From NCBI GenBank assembly GCA_964030475.1, contig CAXIPT010000005.1, positions 5,113,132 through 5,177,131 on the forward strand: a stretch of 64,000 nucleotides of DNA, in the 5' to 3' direction. Origin of the DNA: Tethya wilhelma. Taxonomy: Eukaryota > Porifera > Demospongiae > Tethyida > Tethyidae. Shown piece after piece: positions 1 through 40,641 of this stretch. The notes under the pieces are model-generated. The model was not told the DNA's origin, did no database searches, and worked only from the letters and a program-made list of their open reading frames with translations. A program made the translations under genes and the position numbers. Position 1 is the stretch's first letter. Each line of letters starts with the position of its first letter.

Positions 1-87
<87 letters not shown>
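1..87. repeat. (GT)n microsatellite
   Basis: A pure GT dinucleotide run opens the window. Long GT/CA runs recur throughout (for example 537-571, 1414-1444, 2490-2570, 11682-11719, 12664-12714, 15978-16104, 40321-40369, 46770-46822, 56889-56933). All hypothetical CVCV or HTHT proteins in these runs are artefacts. Confidence 0.98.
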
Positions 88-88
<1 letters not shown>

Positions 89-529
89 ATTTTCTGATGA
101 AATCAAGAAATTTTTTTCATCATACTGTTGCCTACTATTGGTACCTTAGTTAGTACTAAACATGATGTGTGTGTGTGATACTGTGTATTTGTGTTGATTT
201 GAGTGACCAACTGACTGTGCTGCAGTTTGCATCCATTGTTGTTTGTGTATCGCACAAACTGAAGCATCCTAGAGACACTGTACCTGTACATTCATGTAAA
301 TAGAGTGCTGTTTTGCTCGTGTAGTAATCTTGTACCCATTTGTTAGTTCATTAGTAGCCCGCCGATTTTTGGAATTCTGCACTTAATGTCAGATATAGTC
401 TTGTATGTACATCTACATGTAATAAGTATGGTTATCTAATGTTGTACTGTATTATATCAAACAATGTTTGTTTTTTAAAGGCTCTTTTCATGTTTTTTCC
501 CCCTCTCTCATTGTCTTGTCTCTGTTATT

Positions 530-574
<45 letters not shown>

Positions 575-578
575 ACAG
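88..578. other. non-coding, probable intron or upstream sequence
   Basis: No convincing coding potential. It ends in a (GT)n run followed by a splice acceptor (CTACAG) at 578 that opens the first recognisable exon of the downstream gene, so this is probably an intron of a gene starting outside the window. Confidence 0.5.
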
Positions 579-1406
579 GGAGAGCCAGTACGATCAAGAC
601 AACATATCACAGTGGGACTTCAGACTAACAGTAAAGGAGGCTAAACCGGACACAGGAAAGAGAGGTACTGTCATGAACGCTATAAACTCTGATCAAGGAA
701 TGAAAGTCGGAGATGCAAAATCACACCACGTGGACAAGAATGCTCCCACCAAAGCTGAACAACAACAGCTAGAGCAAACAACAAACGAATTTGCACACAC
801 TAAGATTTCGGAGAAGGACTCTGAGAGAAGACTCGTGGATAGAACTAATGAATCGAGCGGTGCCCGTCTCTCAAACGGCATTCACGATCCAAAAAATCCC
901 AACTCTCTTGTAGCCGAATCAGCACAAGATGAAGAGAGATTAAAGAATCTGTTGCAAAAACCAAACGGAGTCATTGTATCAAATTCGGAGGATTTGCGAA
1001 GAGAGGCACCTAACGTCGTGGAGAGACGAGAGAGACATACCAGTGCAAGATCGGTGAGCGAAGAGACTAGTATTTTAGACGAAGCTCTCAATAGGAGCTC
1101 CATGGCAAGTGTGGAGAGGGCACCCCTGTCGTCAGGGATCGATAATTACGAGAGAGTAGGTGGAAGTAGCAGTGAAGATGATGTGGAGATTAAGAAAGAA
1201 GAAGTGGTGGGTTTTTGGAGTTTTAGATCCTTTGTTTATTGTTTGTTTTCGTGTGTTATTGTTCTTGAACATTATTGTTGTTGTTTTTGTTTAGACGAAA
1301 AGACCACAATCGGCAAGTTTGTATCCTGTTATTCATCCCGTATTGGAACGGGTAAGTCATTAGGACAACTTGTAACGTGTTGGAATAAGGATCGGAATAT
1401 ATCTAT

Positions 1407-1446
<40 letters not shown>

Positions 1447-2658
1447 AGCTCAAGTCAAAGATCAAACCTGAAGCTGAAAGAAAAGCGGCAGCTGCCAACG
1501 GTACCACTTCCAGTAGTGACGAAGGTTCTTCTGCATCACTTGCCACATCAATGGCCATCGACTTCACAACAATCGATGAACTGAAACGAGCGTTTGAACT
1601 CGTGGAAGTCTCCAGTCCTGGAATCGGAGACCAACTCCTCAGTCGGCTCTTTGTACGCTTGCAACACAGGTAGGTAGGTGGCTGCTGGGTGGTTGGTGGT
1701 TGGGGACACTGCATGTGGTAGGGATGTCAACTAGACTTTTATGATTCTTTTTTTTCAAACTCCTAGTTCGCTTGTCGAGTGTCAGATAATTATTGGGATG
1801 TTTTTGGGTTCTCCAGTTTATGTAGCAAAAAGTTTTTAGTTTTCCATTAGTTACTAGTAAAAAGCCTTTGTTGGGTTCCACCAATTTCCAGGCATTGATG
1901 AAGTCTAGGAAAGCTAAGAGGGGAAGGAAGGAAAGACAAAATTCACTAAAAAATTGAAATTTTCAATGCACGCACACACACACACACACACACACTCACA
2001 CACACCAGCTCAAGTCAAAGATCAAACCTGAAGCTGAAAGAAAAGCGGCAGCTGCCAATGGTACCACTTCTAGTAGTGACGAAGGTTCTTCTGCATCACT
2101 TGCCACATCAATGGCCGTCGACTTCACAACAATCGATGAACTGAAACGAGCGTTTGAACTCGTGGAGGTCTCCAGTCCTGGAATCGGAGACCAACTCCTC
2201 AGTCGGCTCTTTGTACGCTTGCAACACAGGTAGGTAGGTGGCTGCTGGGTGGTTGGTGGTTGGGGACACTGCATGTGGTAGGGATGTCAACTAGACTTTT
2301 ATGATTCTTTTTTTTTCAAACTCCTAGTTCGTTTGTCGAGTGTCAGATAATTATTGGGATGTTCTTGGGTTCTCCAGTTTATGTAGCAAAAAGTTTTTAG
2401 TTTTCCATTAGTTACTAGTAAAAAGTTTTGTTGGGTTCCACCAATTTCCAGGCATTGATGAAGTATAGGCATTCCTAGGAAAGCTAGTATGTGTGTGTGT
2501 GTGTGTGTGTGCATGCGTGCGTGCGTGTGTGTGTGTGCATGTATGCGTGTGTGTGTGTGTGTGTGTGTGCGTGCATTGAAAATTTCAATTTTTTAGTGAA
2601 TTTTGTCTTTCCTTCCTTCCCCTCTCCCCCCCACAGTGCACTCTCACCTCACCACTAG
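579..2658 (+). CDS. unrecognised Ser/Glu/Arg-rich protein, C-terminal part
   Basis: I do not recognise this protein. Four exons are proposed: 579-1206, 1295-1351, 1449-1669 (or its near-identical copy 2009-2229) and 2637-2658, where the reading frame ends in TAG. The first exon is an uninterrupted, charged, probably disordered stretch rich in Ser, Glu, Arg and Asn. The 57-bp second exon encodes [19 protein letters not shown]. The third has an Ala/Ser-rich linker, then a helical-looking segment around IDELKRAFELVE. Donors and acceptors are canonical and the phases fit (0, 0, 2). The third exon is 221 bp, not a multiple of three, so only one of its two copies can be used in a transcript reaching the last exon. 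The 5' end lies outside the window or in unrecognised exons. Confidence 0.5.
1211..1402 (+). repeat. inverted duplicate, copy 1 (partner at 4985-5181)
   Basis: This stretch, which contains the 57-bp exon 1295-1351 and its flanking introns, reappears as a reverse complement at 4985-5181 inside the UXS1 gene. Both copies are bordered by CA/GT dinucleotide runs. Confidence 0.9.
1437..2487 (+). repeat. direct tandem duplication of an exon and flanks
   Basis: About 480 bp from 1437 to 1916 is repeated at 1997-2487 with only a few substitutions and small indels. The unit holds a CA run, the 221-bp exon and about 240 bp of downstream intron. The sequence joining the copies (1918-1976) is the reverse complement of 2568-2626, just after copy 2, so a short inverted repeat overlies the direct repeat. 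This may be a template-switch rearrangement or an unmerged-allele assembly artefact. Confidence 0.9.
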
Positions 2659-3238
2659 TTCTCCTGCAATCTGGTACCATATTATTATACACACAACAAT
2701 GAAAGGGATATTATTTCGTATGTGCAACAGAACACACTGACTCTCTGTGAAAGAATTTTACCTTTAGTAGCTGGCAGTCCTGCAGTGTCGAGCTCACTCA
2801 CTACTTGAATTTTTAACATGCATTTCAGTCTACATAATAATTATTGTTCGTTGTTATTATTATTATTATTATTTTTGGACAGTATGTGAATTGGTATTGT
2901 GATTACTGTTTGGTTCTTATTTGTCTAGAGCAGTTCAGTTACGTATTATCTTCGTGTGTGTGTGTGTGTCAGTATGTGTATATATGTGTGTGCGTGTGCC
3001 TTTTCAAAAATGTGTGCTGTATGCATGTGTATGATGTATAGTACTTTTTAACAAACATGGTTGTTATATTCTGCACTGGAGTGTATATACATGTGCTATA
3101 AATAGCTACAAAGTCAACTGCAAATTATAAGTACAGTCATAGATGTTCGACGACCATTACCTTTCGATTGTGCTTGACGACCATTACCGTGCTACGTGAC
3201 GCCTGGCAAAAAAACAGCTACAAGAAGAAGACGTAGAC
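2659..3238. other. intergenic, no gene seen
   Basis: AT-rich sequence with a short ATT run and a GT-rich patch near 2955-2998. It should contain the 3' UTR of the upstream gene and the UXS1 promoter/5' UTR, but no specific element is recognisable. Confidence 0.6.
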
Positions 3239-5199
3239 ATGTACACTAAGAAGCTGCTTGGTCTCTCTAGCAGAAGTCCGCTGATGCTAGTGGTAGCAAT
3301 CAGCTTTCTCTTCTTCACGTTTGGTAAGCAATACATATATACATACAGTGGGAAAAAAATTTGTGATTCTGAACTGCACAAGTCAACAGTGATAGTTTTT
3401 ATTATACAGTTTTTTTGGTGAATTGGACAAGCACAACTACTTTAGAAAGGTTATTGTCTCACATTATACACAATTTCACGTATATGCTGCTTTTGTGCAT
3501 GATTCGTTACACACACACACACAAGTAACTTAATTTGTGCTATGGAAAGTATTTCTCCTCTTTGTTTGATGTGTTACCATAGAGAGCAGCATGTACTGCA
3601 GTACGAAATACAGGCAGCTGTTGAACAGGTAGGTAATGGACTGTGGAATTTTACTGGTGATTTGTTGGATGCAAATACGCTAGCTATACTCACAAAAGGA
3701 ACTGCTCAGAAAGAATTGTTCTTGTGTGTGTGTGTACACAATGGTATGACTGTTTGTACAGGCAAACAGGAAACTAGAGGAACGAATCAGATTCTTGGAG
3801 GAAGAGTGAGTGACTGTGTGTAGTTTGAAGCCACATGTTTCTTTTAGAGGATGAATTATCCACTTTTTTGACCTGATAATTTTACAGCGCAGTGTTTAGA
3901 AGTCTCCCTCAAAGCAAGCCACGGGAGAGAGCCAAGATGACCGATAGAGTAAAGAGCTTTCCAGCAGTCAAACGTCTTGCAGAAGCAGACAGAAAGAGAA
4001 TTCTAGTACGTAGATTGTTATTAGAGTTCACATCAGAAATAAAAAAAGAAGAATATTCAACTGTTTTCTTTTTTTCTTTTTTTTTTGTTCCTAGGTCACT
4101 GGAGGAGCTGGATTCGTTGGTTCCCATCTTGTGGATAAATTGATGAGAGATGGTCATGAGGTATGGCAGTTGGTCATGTGATATTCATGTGATCCACACA
4201 CATATACACACACACTCCAGGTAACGGTGGTGGATAATTTCTTTACTGGCAGAAGAAAGAATGTTGAACACTGGTATAACATGCACACTACTATAATGCA
4301 GTACAAACACGTACATGTACTGGTCTTTGAGTGCTACCTTCAAAGAGATACCTTCTCAAAATGCAACTCATACAATACAGGATTGGGCACACGAACTTTG
4401 AACTCTTCAACCATGACATCGTGAACCCCCTCATGCTGGAAGTGGACCAGATCTACCACCTGGCCTCGCCCGCCTCCCCTGTCAAGTACATGTACAACCC
4501 CATCAAGACTATCAAGACCAATACCCTCGGCACTCTCAACATGCTCGGCCTTGCCAAGCGTGTGAAGGCAAGAATGCTCCTGGCGTCCACCTCCGAGGTT
4601 TATGGGGACCCGGCGGTGCACCCCCAGAAGGAGGATTATTGGGGGAACGTGAACCCCATTGGACCACGGGCTTGTTACGACGAGGGGAAGAGGGTGGCTG
4701 AGACTATGGTGTATGCATATGCTAATCAGGTATGTGTGTATGTATAGTTTTTGTGGGAAAGATTTACAGAGTAAAAACCCGTTAAGGTTGGTAGTCATCA
4801 AACATTTGGATGAATCTTGATCTCAAAATCGCTCAAAAAATAGCAACTTTGTCATAAATTGAGTAGTATAAATTTCTGCTTTCAGGATAATGTTGAAGTC
4901 AGAGTGGCTCGAATATTCAACACTTATGGCCCTCGAATGCACATGTATGATGGTACGTGTGTGTGTGTGTGTGTGTGTGTGTGACAGATATATTCCAATC
5001 CTTATTCCAACACGTTACAATTGTCCTAATGACTTACCCGTTCCAATACGGGATGAATAACAGGATACAAACTTGCCGATTGTGGTCTTTTCGTCTAAAC
5101 AAAAACAACAACAACAATAATGTTCAAGAACAATAACACACGAAAACAAACAACAAACAAAGGATCTAAAACTCCAAAAACAAAACTAAAACNTACACA

Positions 5200-5251
<52 letters not shown>

Positions 5252-6808
5252 TTCTCGCCTGGCAATCAGACGAGGTCATTCATGTATGTCAGGTTAGGAA
5301 GAAAACCTACCTCAAACACAAATTACTTGTAGTTTACTATAATTTGATGTACACAAACACATCTAGTGACTTAGTGGACGGTTTGATTGCTCTCATGAAC
5401 GGTAACTTCAGTCTACCCATAAACCTTGGAAACCCTGATGAATATACCATACTGGAGTTCGCGAAGTTCATTCAAAAGGAAATTGGTAAAGTTAACAACA
5501 GTAAAAATTATAGTATAATATTATGAAGTCAAGAGTATATATACTCTCTCACACACACACACATATATATATACTCTTGGTAAAGTATATGGTCCCATTG
5601 TACAGTATTAGAGCATGTATAAAATGCTGTATCTGTATAATGTAAGTAATACATAGCCTCGTAAACCAGGCCCTCCCCACGTGCTTCATATGCAATAAGG
5701 ATAGCAGAGAAAACCTGGTTTATGAGGTTCAAGTAATACACATACACAATTTTAAACCCCACACTACTTATTCACGAAAGTTTAACAATTATGTTGGATG
5801 AGAGTCCTCTGCAAAAGGTTTACTATTTACATTGTACATATTGCTTGACATCTCCTAGCTAGCAAATGTGGAAGAGTCTAGGTAGCCTCTTTGTAAACCA
5901 GGCCTTCCCAGCTATGTATACAGGGAGGGCATGGTTAATGAGGCTAGAGTCTAGGTGTCATGTATTTTGACCACGTCATGTAGCTATTACTGTAATGCAA
6001 ATGATCGTATCTAAGCTTATGTTTATGCATACGGTACAGGAGTACTAAGATATGTTTATGCATACAGTATAGAATGCTCTTGTGTAGTGTAAATCATGGT
6101 ACTATGATTTACATGAGAGTAGATATAGATAGCTAGATAGATAGAGTATCATAGCCTCGTTCCCAGGCTCCTTTCGAAGAAAATATCCGCGAAGGAGGAG
6201 CCTGGGAACGAGGCTAAGAGTATCATTGTTATTACTGTCTGGTGGTTGTGTGGCTCTACAGATGCAGGAAAGAAGATTGAGATGCGGCCTGCAAACCAAG
6301 ACGACCCTCATCAAAGAAAACCAGACATTTCCAGAGCAAAGAAACACCTAGGTTGGAGGCCAGTGGTAGGTAGAACGGGGGAAAGTACAGTGTATGTTTT
6401 TGTTTGTTTTTTTTTCCCGTGGGAAGCAATTCACAGATTTGGGGACGGTCCTCAAAAATATAATCTCCAAATTTTGCCATGTAGTACTATCATAATGGTG
6501 AGCAAGACTATCTATGAAAATTTTATCTGCAAAAGCGTATTGTTGGCAAATCAACAAAATTTGTTTCCTCAAAAAAAAAAAAAAGTCCTGTACAGTACTA
6601 CTGATAATGATTATAATATTATAATATTATAGTGAAAGTTTTGGTTGGGGAAATGTGAAGTTTATTGTTGAGAGTTTTGAAGTGCATGCGTTTGCATCAT
6701 TATAATTTCAATACTATCTCACGTCTTTAGGTGCCCCTCGAAGTTGGCATTAGGAGAACTATTGAATACTTCAGAAATGAACTTGGTAATGCCACAGAGT
6801 TCACTTAA
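3239..6808 (+). CDS. UXS1: UDP-glucuronate decarboxylase 1 (UDP-xylose synthase)
   Basis: Converts UDP-glucuronate to UDP-xylose, the donor that starts glycosaminoglycan chains; animal enzymes are type II membrane proteins of the ER/Golgi. Exons: 3239-3323, 3585-3628, 3762-3805, 3888-4005, 4095-4160, 4221-4273, 4381-4729, 4886-4952, 5249-5292, 5367-5485, 6262-6365, 6731-6808. Exon 1 has a short basic start and a hydrophobic anchor. A short coiled coil follows, then the Rossmann NAD motif [10 protein letters not shown], the STSEVYGDP segment and the YxxxK catalytic pair in [11 protein letters not shown]. The C-terminal substrate-binding part includes QTRSF and [13 protein letters not shown]. 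All phases fit except between 4952 and 5249, where the family has about 20 more residues. The exon for that piece is absent and an inverted copy of 1211-1402 occupies the interval. Family assignment is very secure. Confidence 0.95.
4953..5248. repeat. inverted duplicate, copy 2, replacing a UXS1 exon
   Basis: Between a GT run (4957-4982) and a CA run with an N at 5193 lies a reverse-complement copy of 1211-1402. UXS1 needs a coding exon here, entering at phase 1 and leaving at phase 0, for the segment between its [12 protein letters not shown] motif and QTRSF. No such exon can be found, so the interval looks misassembled or rearranged. Confidence 0.8.
5656..5946. mobile_element. palindromic MITE-like elements (AGCCTCGTAAACCAGGCC family)
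   Basis: Two small palindromes in a UXS1 intron. At 5656-5731 a CCTCGTAAACCAGGCCCTCC arm is answered by ACCTGGTTTATGAGG. At 5884-5946 the same arms recur in diverged form. Relatives lie at 43233-43345 and 52695-52775. The shared terminal inverted repeats and lack of coding content suggest non-autonomous DNA elements. Confidence 0.6.
6149..6214. repeat. long hairpin with near-perfect arms
   Basis: TAGCCTCGTTCCCAGGCTCC is followed 45 bp later by its reverse complement, with an internal TTCG/CGAA-type core. It is probably a very short non-autonomous element; it is intronic in UXS1. Confidence 0.65.
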
Positions 6809-7148
6809 ATGTATAATTATAATATATTATATACAGTCATAATTATTTTCAATTTCATTTGTTTTTAACTGATCTGGTACAATAGCATAACAATAACATG
6901 AGGATACTAATGATGGCAATCACTAGCTGTAGTATAAACAATATTATACTAGCAACTATCTATTTTGCAAGTTGAAAATGAGCACTAAAAAAACTGAAAC
7001 AGATAACATATTAATCACAACCGGCCAATAAATACAACGGCTGAATCAGTCAATATGGAGAGTAATAATTAATGCAGTCAGTCTTATGAGTAAGTGTTCT
7101 TTGACAAGATTCTCTAGAGCTTGAAGTTAACAAAATGGTCTCGTCCAC
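6809..7148. other. intergenic between convergent genes
   Basis: AT-rich 3' flank shared by UXS1 (+) and the zinc-finger gene (-). No further gene seen. Confidence 0.6.
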
Positions 7149-8282
7149 TCAAGTGTGGACTATACGAATGTGCCTACCCAATGCATCACTCCTTCCAAAT
7201 TTCTTCCTGCAAATCTTACACTTGAACGGTTTTACTCCCGTGTGCTGTCGACGGTGTACGGTCAGGTGATGCTTCTCCCGAAAGGCCTTTTCACAATACT
7301 CACACACGAAAGGTTTTGCATTGCCCGCCTTACAGCGAAGGGTAGGTTTTGACTTTATTGGAGGGGGTGGGCTGGTCACTTTCACTGATGATCTAGATGA
7401 ATGGTTTCTATTTTTCAATTTTGAGAACACTGAAGGCGATAATTGAGAGGAGTTGGAAGGTGGTGGAGATTCGGTTTTTTGTTCTAGTTCAGTTTTCTTG
7501 TCAGCCCTTCGTGGACTCTTTCTGACGGTTGGAATATCAATTTTAGTGTCCATATTATCATCATCAATATTATTACTTTGTGAAGAAGATGGATCTACCT
7601 GAGAAGTTTGGTTGAGTTTTTCTTCCAACTCACTGATCTTAGTCTTCAAGTAGACAAGCTCTGTGTTCTGTCGGTCATTCAGTTCTTGAAGTGCTTCATT
7701 TCTTTCTACCTCTCTATCTATGTCCTCTCTAAGAAGAAAGATTGTGTCCTCCAGTTCATCTCTCTCATATTCTAGCTCTTGAATCTGAAGTCTGTACGAG
7801 TCCAGTGTTTGTGTTGCCATTGGTGACGAAACTGGTGAATAAAACCTACTGTAATCTGAAGCACCATCACAGTGAATGACATCTTTTTCTTCTTCTTTGG
7901 TGCCACCATTAGAGGATCCAGCATCATCCAGTACCATACCGTAGGCATCCATCAGTTGCAATATAGCACTGGCAAAGGCCTGTTGCAAAAAGAGATGGAT
8001 GTTGCGTGGACCCGAGTGTTTCATTGATAACAACTTGGTCTCAATCATTTCTCGAAGCTCATCCGAGGGACAGGTGGTTGACGGTAGGTCGAGAGAGTGC
8101 GCAAGGTGCTGTAGACACATAGCCTTCATGTGATGAGAGCTCAGCGGCAACTTCTCTACTTGAATGTCCATTGGGACGCTTGAGCCGTGCTCTGGTGAAG
8201 AGTCCTCTTCTGACTCGGCGTTTTCTGCATGGTTGCAGTGGGATTCCCCGGGAAAAGAAGACATACCGAGTCGTTTTCTCAC
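7149..8282 (-). CDS. C2H2 zinc-finger protein with coiled coil, intronless
   Basis: A 377-residue single-exon protein. Residues about 1-45 are acidic and disordered. Residues about 48-110 form a helical region. A strong coiled coil with long Glu/Leu heptads spans about 160-225, followed by a Ser/Pro/Lys-rich linker. Two C-terminal C2H2 fingers (about 325-377) are joined by the canonical linker HTGVKPF, with CEYC...H...H and CKIC...H...H ligands. Such proteins are usually nuclear DNA-binding regulators, and the coiled coil suggests dimerisation. Only two fingers are present, so the DNA target would be short. I cannot name a specific orthologue. Confidence 0.85.
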   Translation of the reverse strand: MRKRLGMSSFPGESHCNHAENAESEEDSSPEHGSSVPMDIQVEKLPLSSHHMKAMCLQHLAHSLDLPSTTCPSDELREMIETKLLSMKHSGPRNIHLFLQQAFASAILQLMDAYGMVLDDAGSSNGGTKEEEKDVIHCDGASDYSRFYSPVSSPMATQTLDSYRLQIQELEYERDELEDTIFLLREDIDREVERNEALQELNDRQNTELVYLKTKISELEEKLNQTSQVDPSSSQSNNIDDDNMDTKIDIPTVRKSPRRADKKTELEQKTESPPPSNSSQLSPSVFSKLKNRNHSSRSSVKVTSPPPPIKSKPTLRCKAGNAKPFVCEYCEKAFREKHHLTVHRRQHTGVKPFKCKICRKKFGRSDALGRHIRIVHT

Positions 8283-8497
8283 AGATTCAGCTGTCTCAGA
8301 GTTTTGTAGACTATTCTAAATAATGCCCACTGACAGGCGCTTACGCATGCGCAGACAGTAAGTAATAGACAGCAGAGCGATGAATCAATTTTTCACTGAT
8401 TATAAAGACAAAAACTAACATTCTAAACAATATCATTTGTGGACTACGACCACAGTCAATATTCCACACTGCCACGATGCAGTACGTGTTTCACACT

Positions 8498-9580
8498 TTA
8501 CACTTTATCACATTCATATGGTCCTGCACATTTAAATCCAATAGGAGCACTCAAACATGCCCAGCTGAAGTACCCCATTTCATCGCAGCAATCATCATGC
8601 TGTGCACATCCCTCATGATAACAACAGTCTCCACAAATGAAGGACCAACACTGCCAGCAAGATAGACCGCACATGCCTCGACAATACTCTCCTGTAGGAC
8701 ATCTATCGGCAGCACAGGATTCAAACCCTGCTCGAGGGCACTTATCTTCTGCTGCAGCTTGAGCATACATGTACAGAGACTTTTTGTAGCGGTGGCGATT
8801 TATGTAGGCGTTGAGTATTGGCGAGATGACCCCACTTTTAGGCTGTTGAGGTTGGTAAGGAAGTACTCCTTGAGTACGACTCATCTCTCTCTGGTTGTTT
8901 TCAAGACGCATTGCATAAACGTAGAATGCTCTCGCTGCATCATTATCTGCTCCAGAGATGCCGGATTTGGCCAAAGCTTTTGCAGCTTTTGACATCAGTT
9001 GAATTTCGGTACGGCTCATCAGTTCATTTGCAACTCTTTCACGGACCATTTTTGCTGAAAATGAGTCAAAATGTTTGAGCAAAGATGCAATAATGGCCTC
9101 ATTTTGCAACCGAATAGCAGAACTAATTATTGGTAGGTGTTGGTCTGAAACAACGTATTCTTGTGCAGCACCAAATGGTGTGTTTTCCATTGTTGCAAAA
9201 TTCTTGTTTGTGGCTGAGCGACTGAGCAAGAAATGATGACCCAAAATAGACATAAGTTTGACCCCAGAATTACGATGGGATTTTTCAGCATGGATGATCG
9301 GCTCACCTTGTAGCGTGGTGACAGATATCTGACCACCTCCATCCTCATTAGCTTTACTCAAAAAATGAATTCCTCTGCCCTTAGTGTCACGGTAAGTTCC
9401 TTCTATTTCCGCGTTAGATACAATCTGCATGTGGAGTCCTTCAGCTTGCACCGCCGCATTGTTTCTGTCACTGAAGTCATATGCGATAGTCATACGCAGT
9501 GTAGAAAGGGTCAAAAAGAGTACAGCCACGGCAGTTACACTCAATTGCAAGTCGAGCTTGATGAGACTCATCTTGGCCAT
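8498..9580 (-). CDS. secreted cysteine-rich protein with PLA2-like His-Asp motif
   Basis: A 360-residue intronless reading frame. The N-terminus has Lys residues and then a hydrophobic stretch (about 12-33) like a signal peptide or anchor. The middle (about 40-280) has few cysteines and does not match a family I know. The last 80 residues are Cys-rich and hold CGDCCYHEGCAQHDDCC, which resembles the CCxxHDxC active-site signature of secreted phospholipase A2: His for catalysis, Asp for support, flanking disulfide cysteines. An obvious calcium-binding YGCxCGxGG loop is not seen, so catalytic activity is uncertain. It may instead be a Cys-rich extracellular domain that converged on the motif. 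The start at 9580 is the first Met of the hydrophobic leader. Confidence 0.7.
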   Translation of the reverse strand: MAKMSLIKLDLQLSVTAVAVLFLTLSTLRMTIAYDFSDRNNAAVQAEGLHMQIVSNAEIEGTYRDTKGRGIHFLSKANEDGGGQISVTTLQGEPIIHAEKSHRNSGVKLMSILGHHFLLSRSATNKNFATMENTPFGAAQEYVVSDQHLPIISSAIRLQNEAIIASLLKHFDSFSAKMVRERVANELMSRTEIQLMSKAAKALAKSGISGADNDAARAFYVYAMRLENNQREMSRTQGVLPYQPQQPKSGVISPILNAYINRHRYKKSLYMYAQAAAEDKCPRAGFESCAADRCPTGEYCRGMCGLSCWQCWSFICGDCCYHEGCAQHDDCCDEMGYFSWACLSAPIGFKCAGPYECDKV

Positions 9581-10065
9581 TTATAATATTATTTTCAGCG
9601 AATTTGATCCGAGAAGTCTTATTAATTGCGGTAAGTCGATCTGGTATACTGCATGTGGGCGACGTGAGAACTGTAGGAGCTCGGCATGCACTCTTCTGAG
9701 CTAGATTGATGATCCCTTTTATACACAATCAAGCAGGCATGCAATTATATGATTATTACAATCTCCAATATTCTAGGAAGTTGTTGTAAAAAATTATTGT
9801 TGACTACATAATATACGTAATCACTTGATGCATGCGAGTTTTACGCGAAAGTTTAATTCCCAGCCAGTCTCATTCATGCAGGTCAGTTTGGTCATAGATA
9901 ATAAAGACTACGTAGTTTCTATTATCTATGGTTTGGTAGTAACAACAACAATAACAACAATAACAACAACAAAATTATAGGCCATTGTAGAAATAAACAA
10001 AATTAATCAGCTATAATAGTTTAATGACTATCAACAATTTTTATTTTAGTTTTCTCTCAGACTGA
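9581..10065. other. intergenic between same-strand genes
   Basis: Holds the upstream region of the PLA2-like gene and the 3' flank of MED12. An (ACAACAATA)-type AT-rich simple repeat lies near 9940-9975. No gene seen. Confidence 0.6.
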
Positions 10066-39576
<29,511 letters not shown>

Positions 39577-40334
39577 CTACTCTTTATATCAACACCAAAG
39601 TTTGTATCAAATTTAAAATTTTCTTTTGGGGGGAAACCTCATATTCAGTTAATTGGAGAAAATTAATTATGCGCATATTGTTGAATGATGGGCAGGACCA
39701 AGCACATTGAAACGTGTGTCCAAACAAGAGTTTGATTGTTGAGTTGAAAACAAGGACATGACAATTGAAGAGGTGAGGAGTGGTATATGGCTGCGTTTAT
39801 TGGCACGCTTTTTTGTCTCTGTGTATAAAGGTCTAATCACTAAAACCCACTGAACCTCTAAATCTAAATTATGCATGAATAAATACATTTATAACTTTTG
39901 TTTTAAAATTTGACCTTTCAATTTGTGCAAGCTGTGTTTATAGACTACATAAAACCTTCTTGGTCACCAGAATATGTAATAGTGTTAACCAGGCTAATGG
40001 ACTGTCCACTGATGGGCAGAGCATTCAAGTATATGATGCACTATTACAGTGATAATGAATTATCCATCATGCTATCAGTATATCAACTTGAAAACTTACT
40101 ATAAATTAATTTTATTTTGCTACCAAGTTAGTTTTTGCAAATGGTCAGTCATGAACAGCCTTTGTGTTGTCACTGTGTGTGTATAGTTTATACATGTCTT
40201 TATGATCATTGCAGACAGGCTGACTTGAACTAATGATGCATGCATGCCTCAAAGGCTTGTACTTGTCCTTTGTCTTTTGGTCTTTGTTTGAATTATAGGA
40301 TTTGCTTTTGTGTGATATAATGTGTGTGTGTGTA

Positions 40335-40370
<36 letters not shown>

Positions 40371-40641
40371 GTTGTTTCAGGGCATATTAGCTATATTTGA
40401 TCTTTGGGATGCATAATTTGTCCAAGTATTGTTGAAAGTGGTAGTGTGTGGAGGTGGGGAGTGTTTTTGTACAGTGGCATGTTTTTTGGGGGAAACTGTC
40501 TGTCGTTTTTGATAACGTTTTGAATATTTTGAGTGTGTGTGTAATAATCTGTAATGTCAACTAGTAGTGTATGCCATATTCCTTTTTCCTTCTATAACAC
40601 ACACACACACACACACACACAGTAATACTCTGCCTATCACC
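39577..40641. promoter_or_regulatory. divergent intergenic region between MED12 and UNC80
   Basis: The start codons of MED12 (minus) and UNC80 (plus) are about 1.07 kb apart. The region should contain both promoters and at least one UNC80 5' UTR exon, because a CA-run acceptor (CACAG) at 40621 precedes the UNC80 start. No TATA box or motif can be assigned with confidence. Confidence 0.5.

Noticed and set aside
4340..4801. 153-residue minus-strand frame
   Set aside because: It is the antisense shadow of the UXS1 exon 4381-4729, whose protein is strongly conserved on the plus strand.
39910..40104. Possible N-terminal UNC80 exon (64-residue frame)
   Set aside because: No similarity to UNC80 N-termini, no compelling splice sites and no phase support; treated as intergenic.
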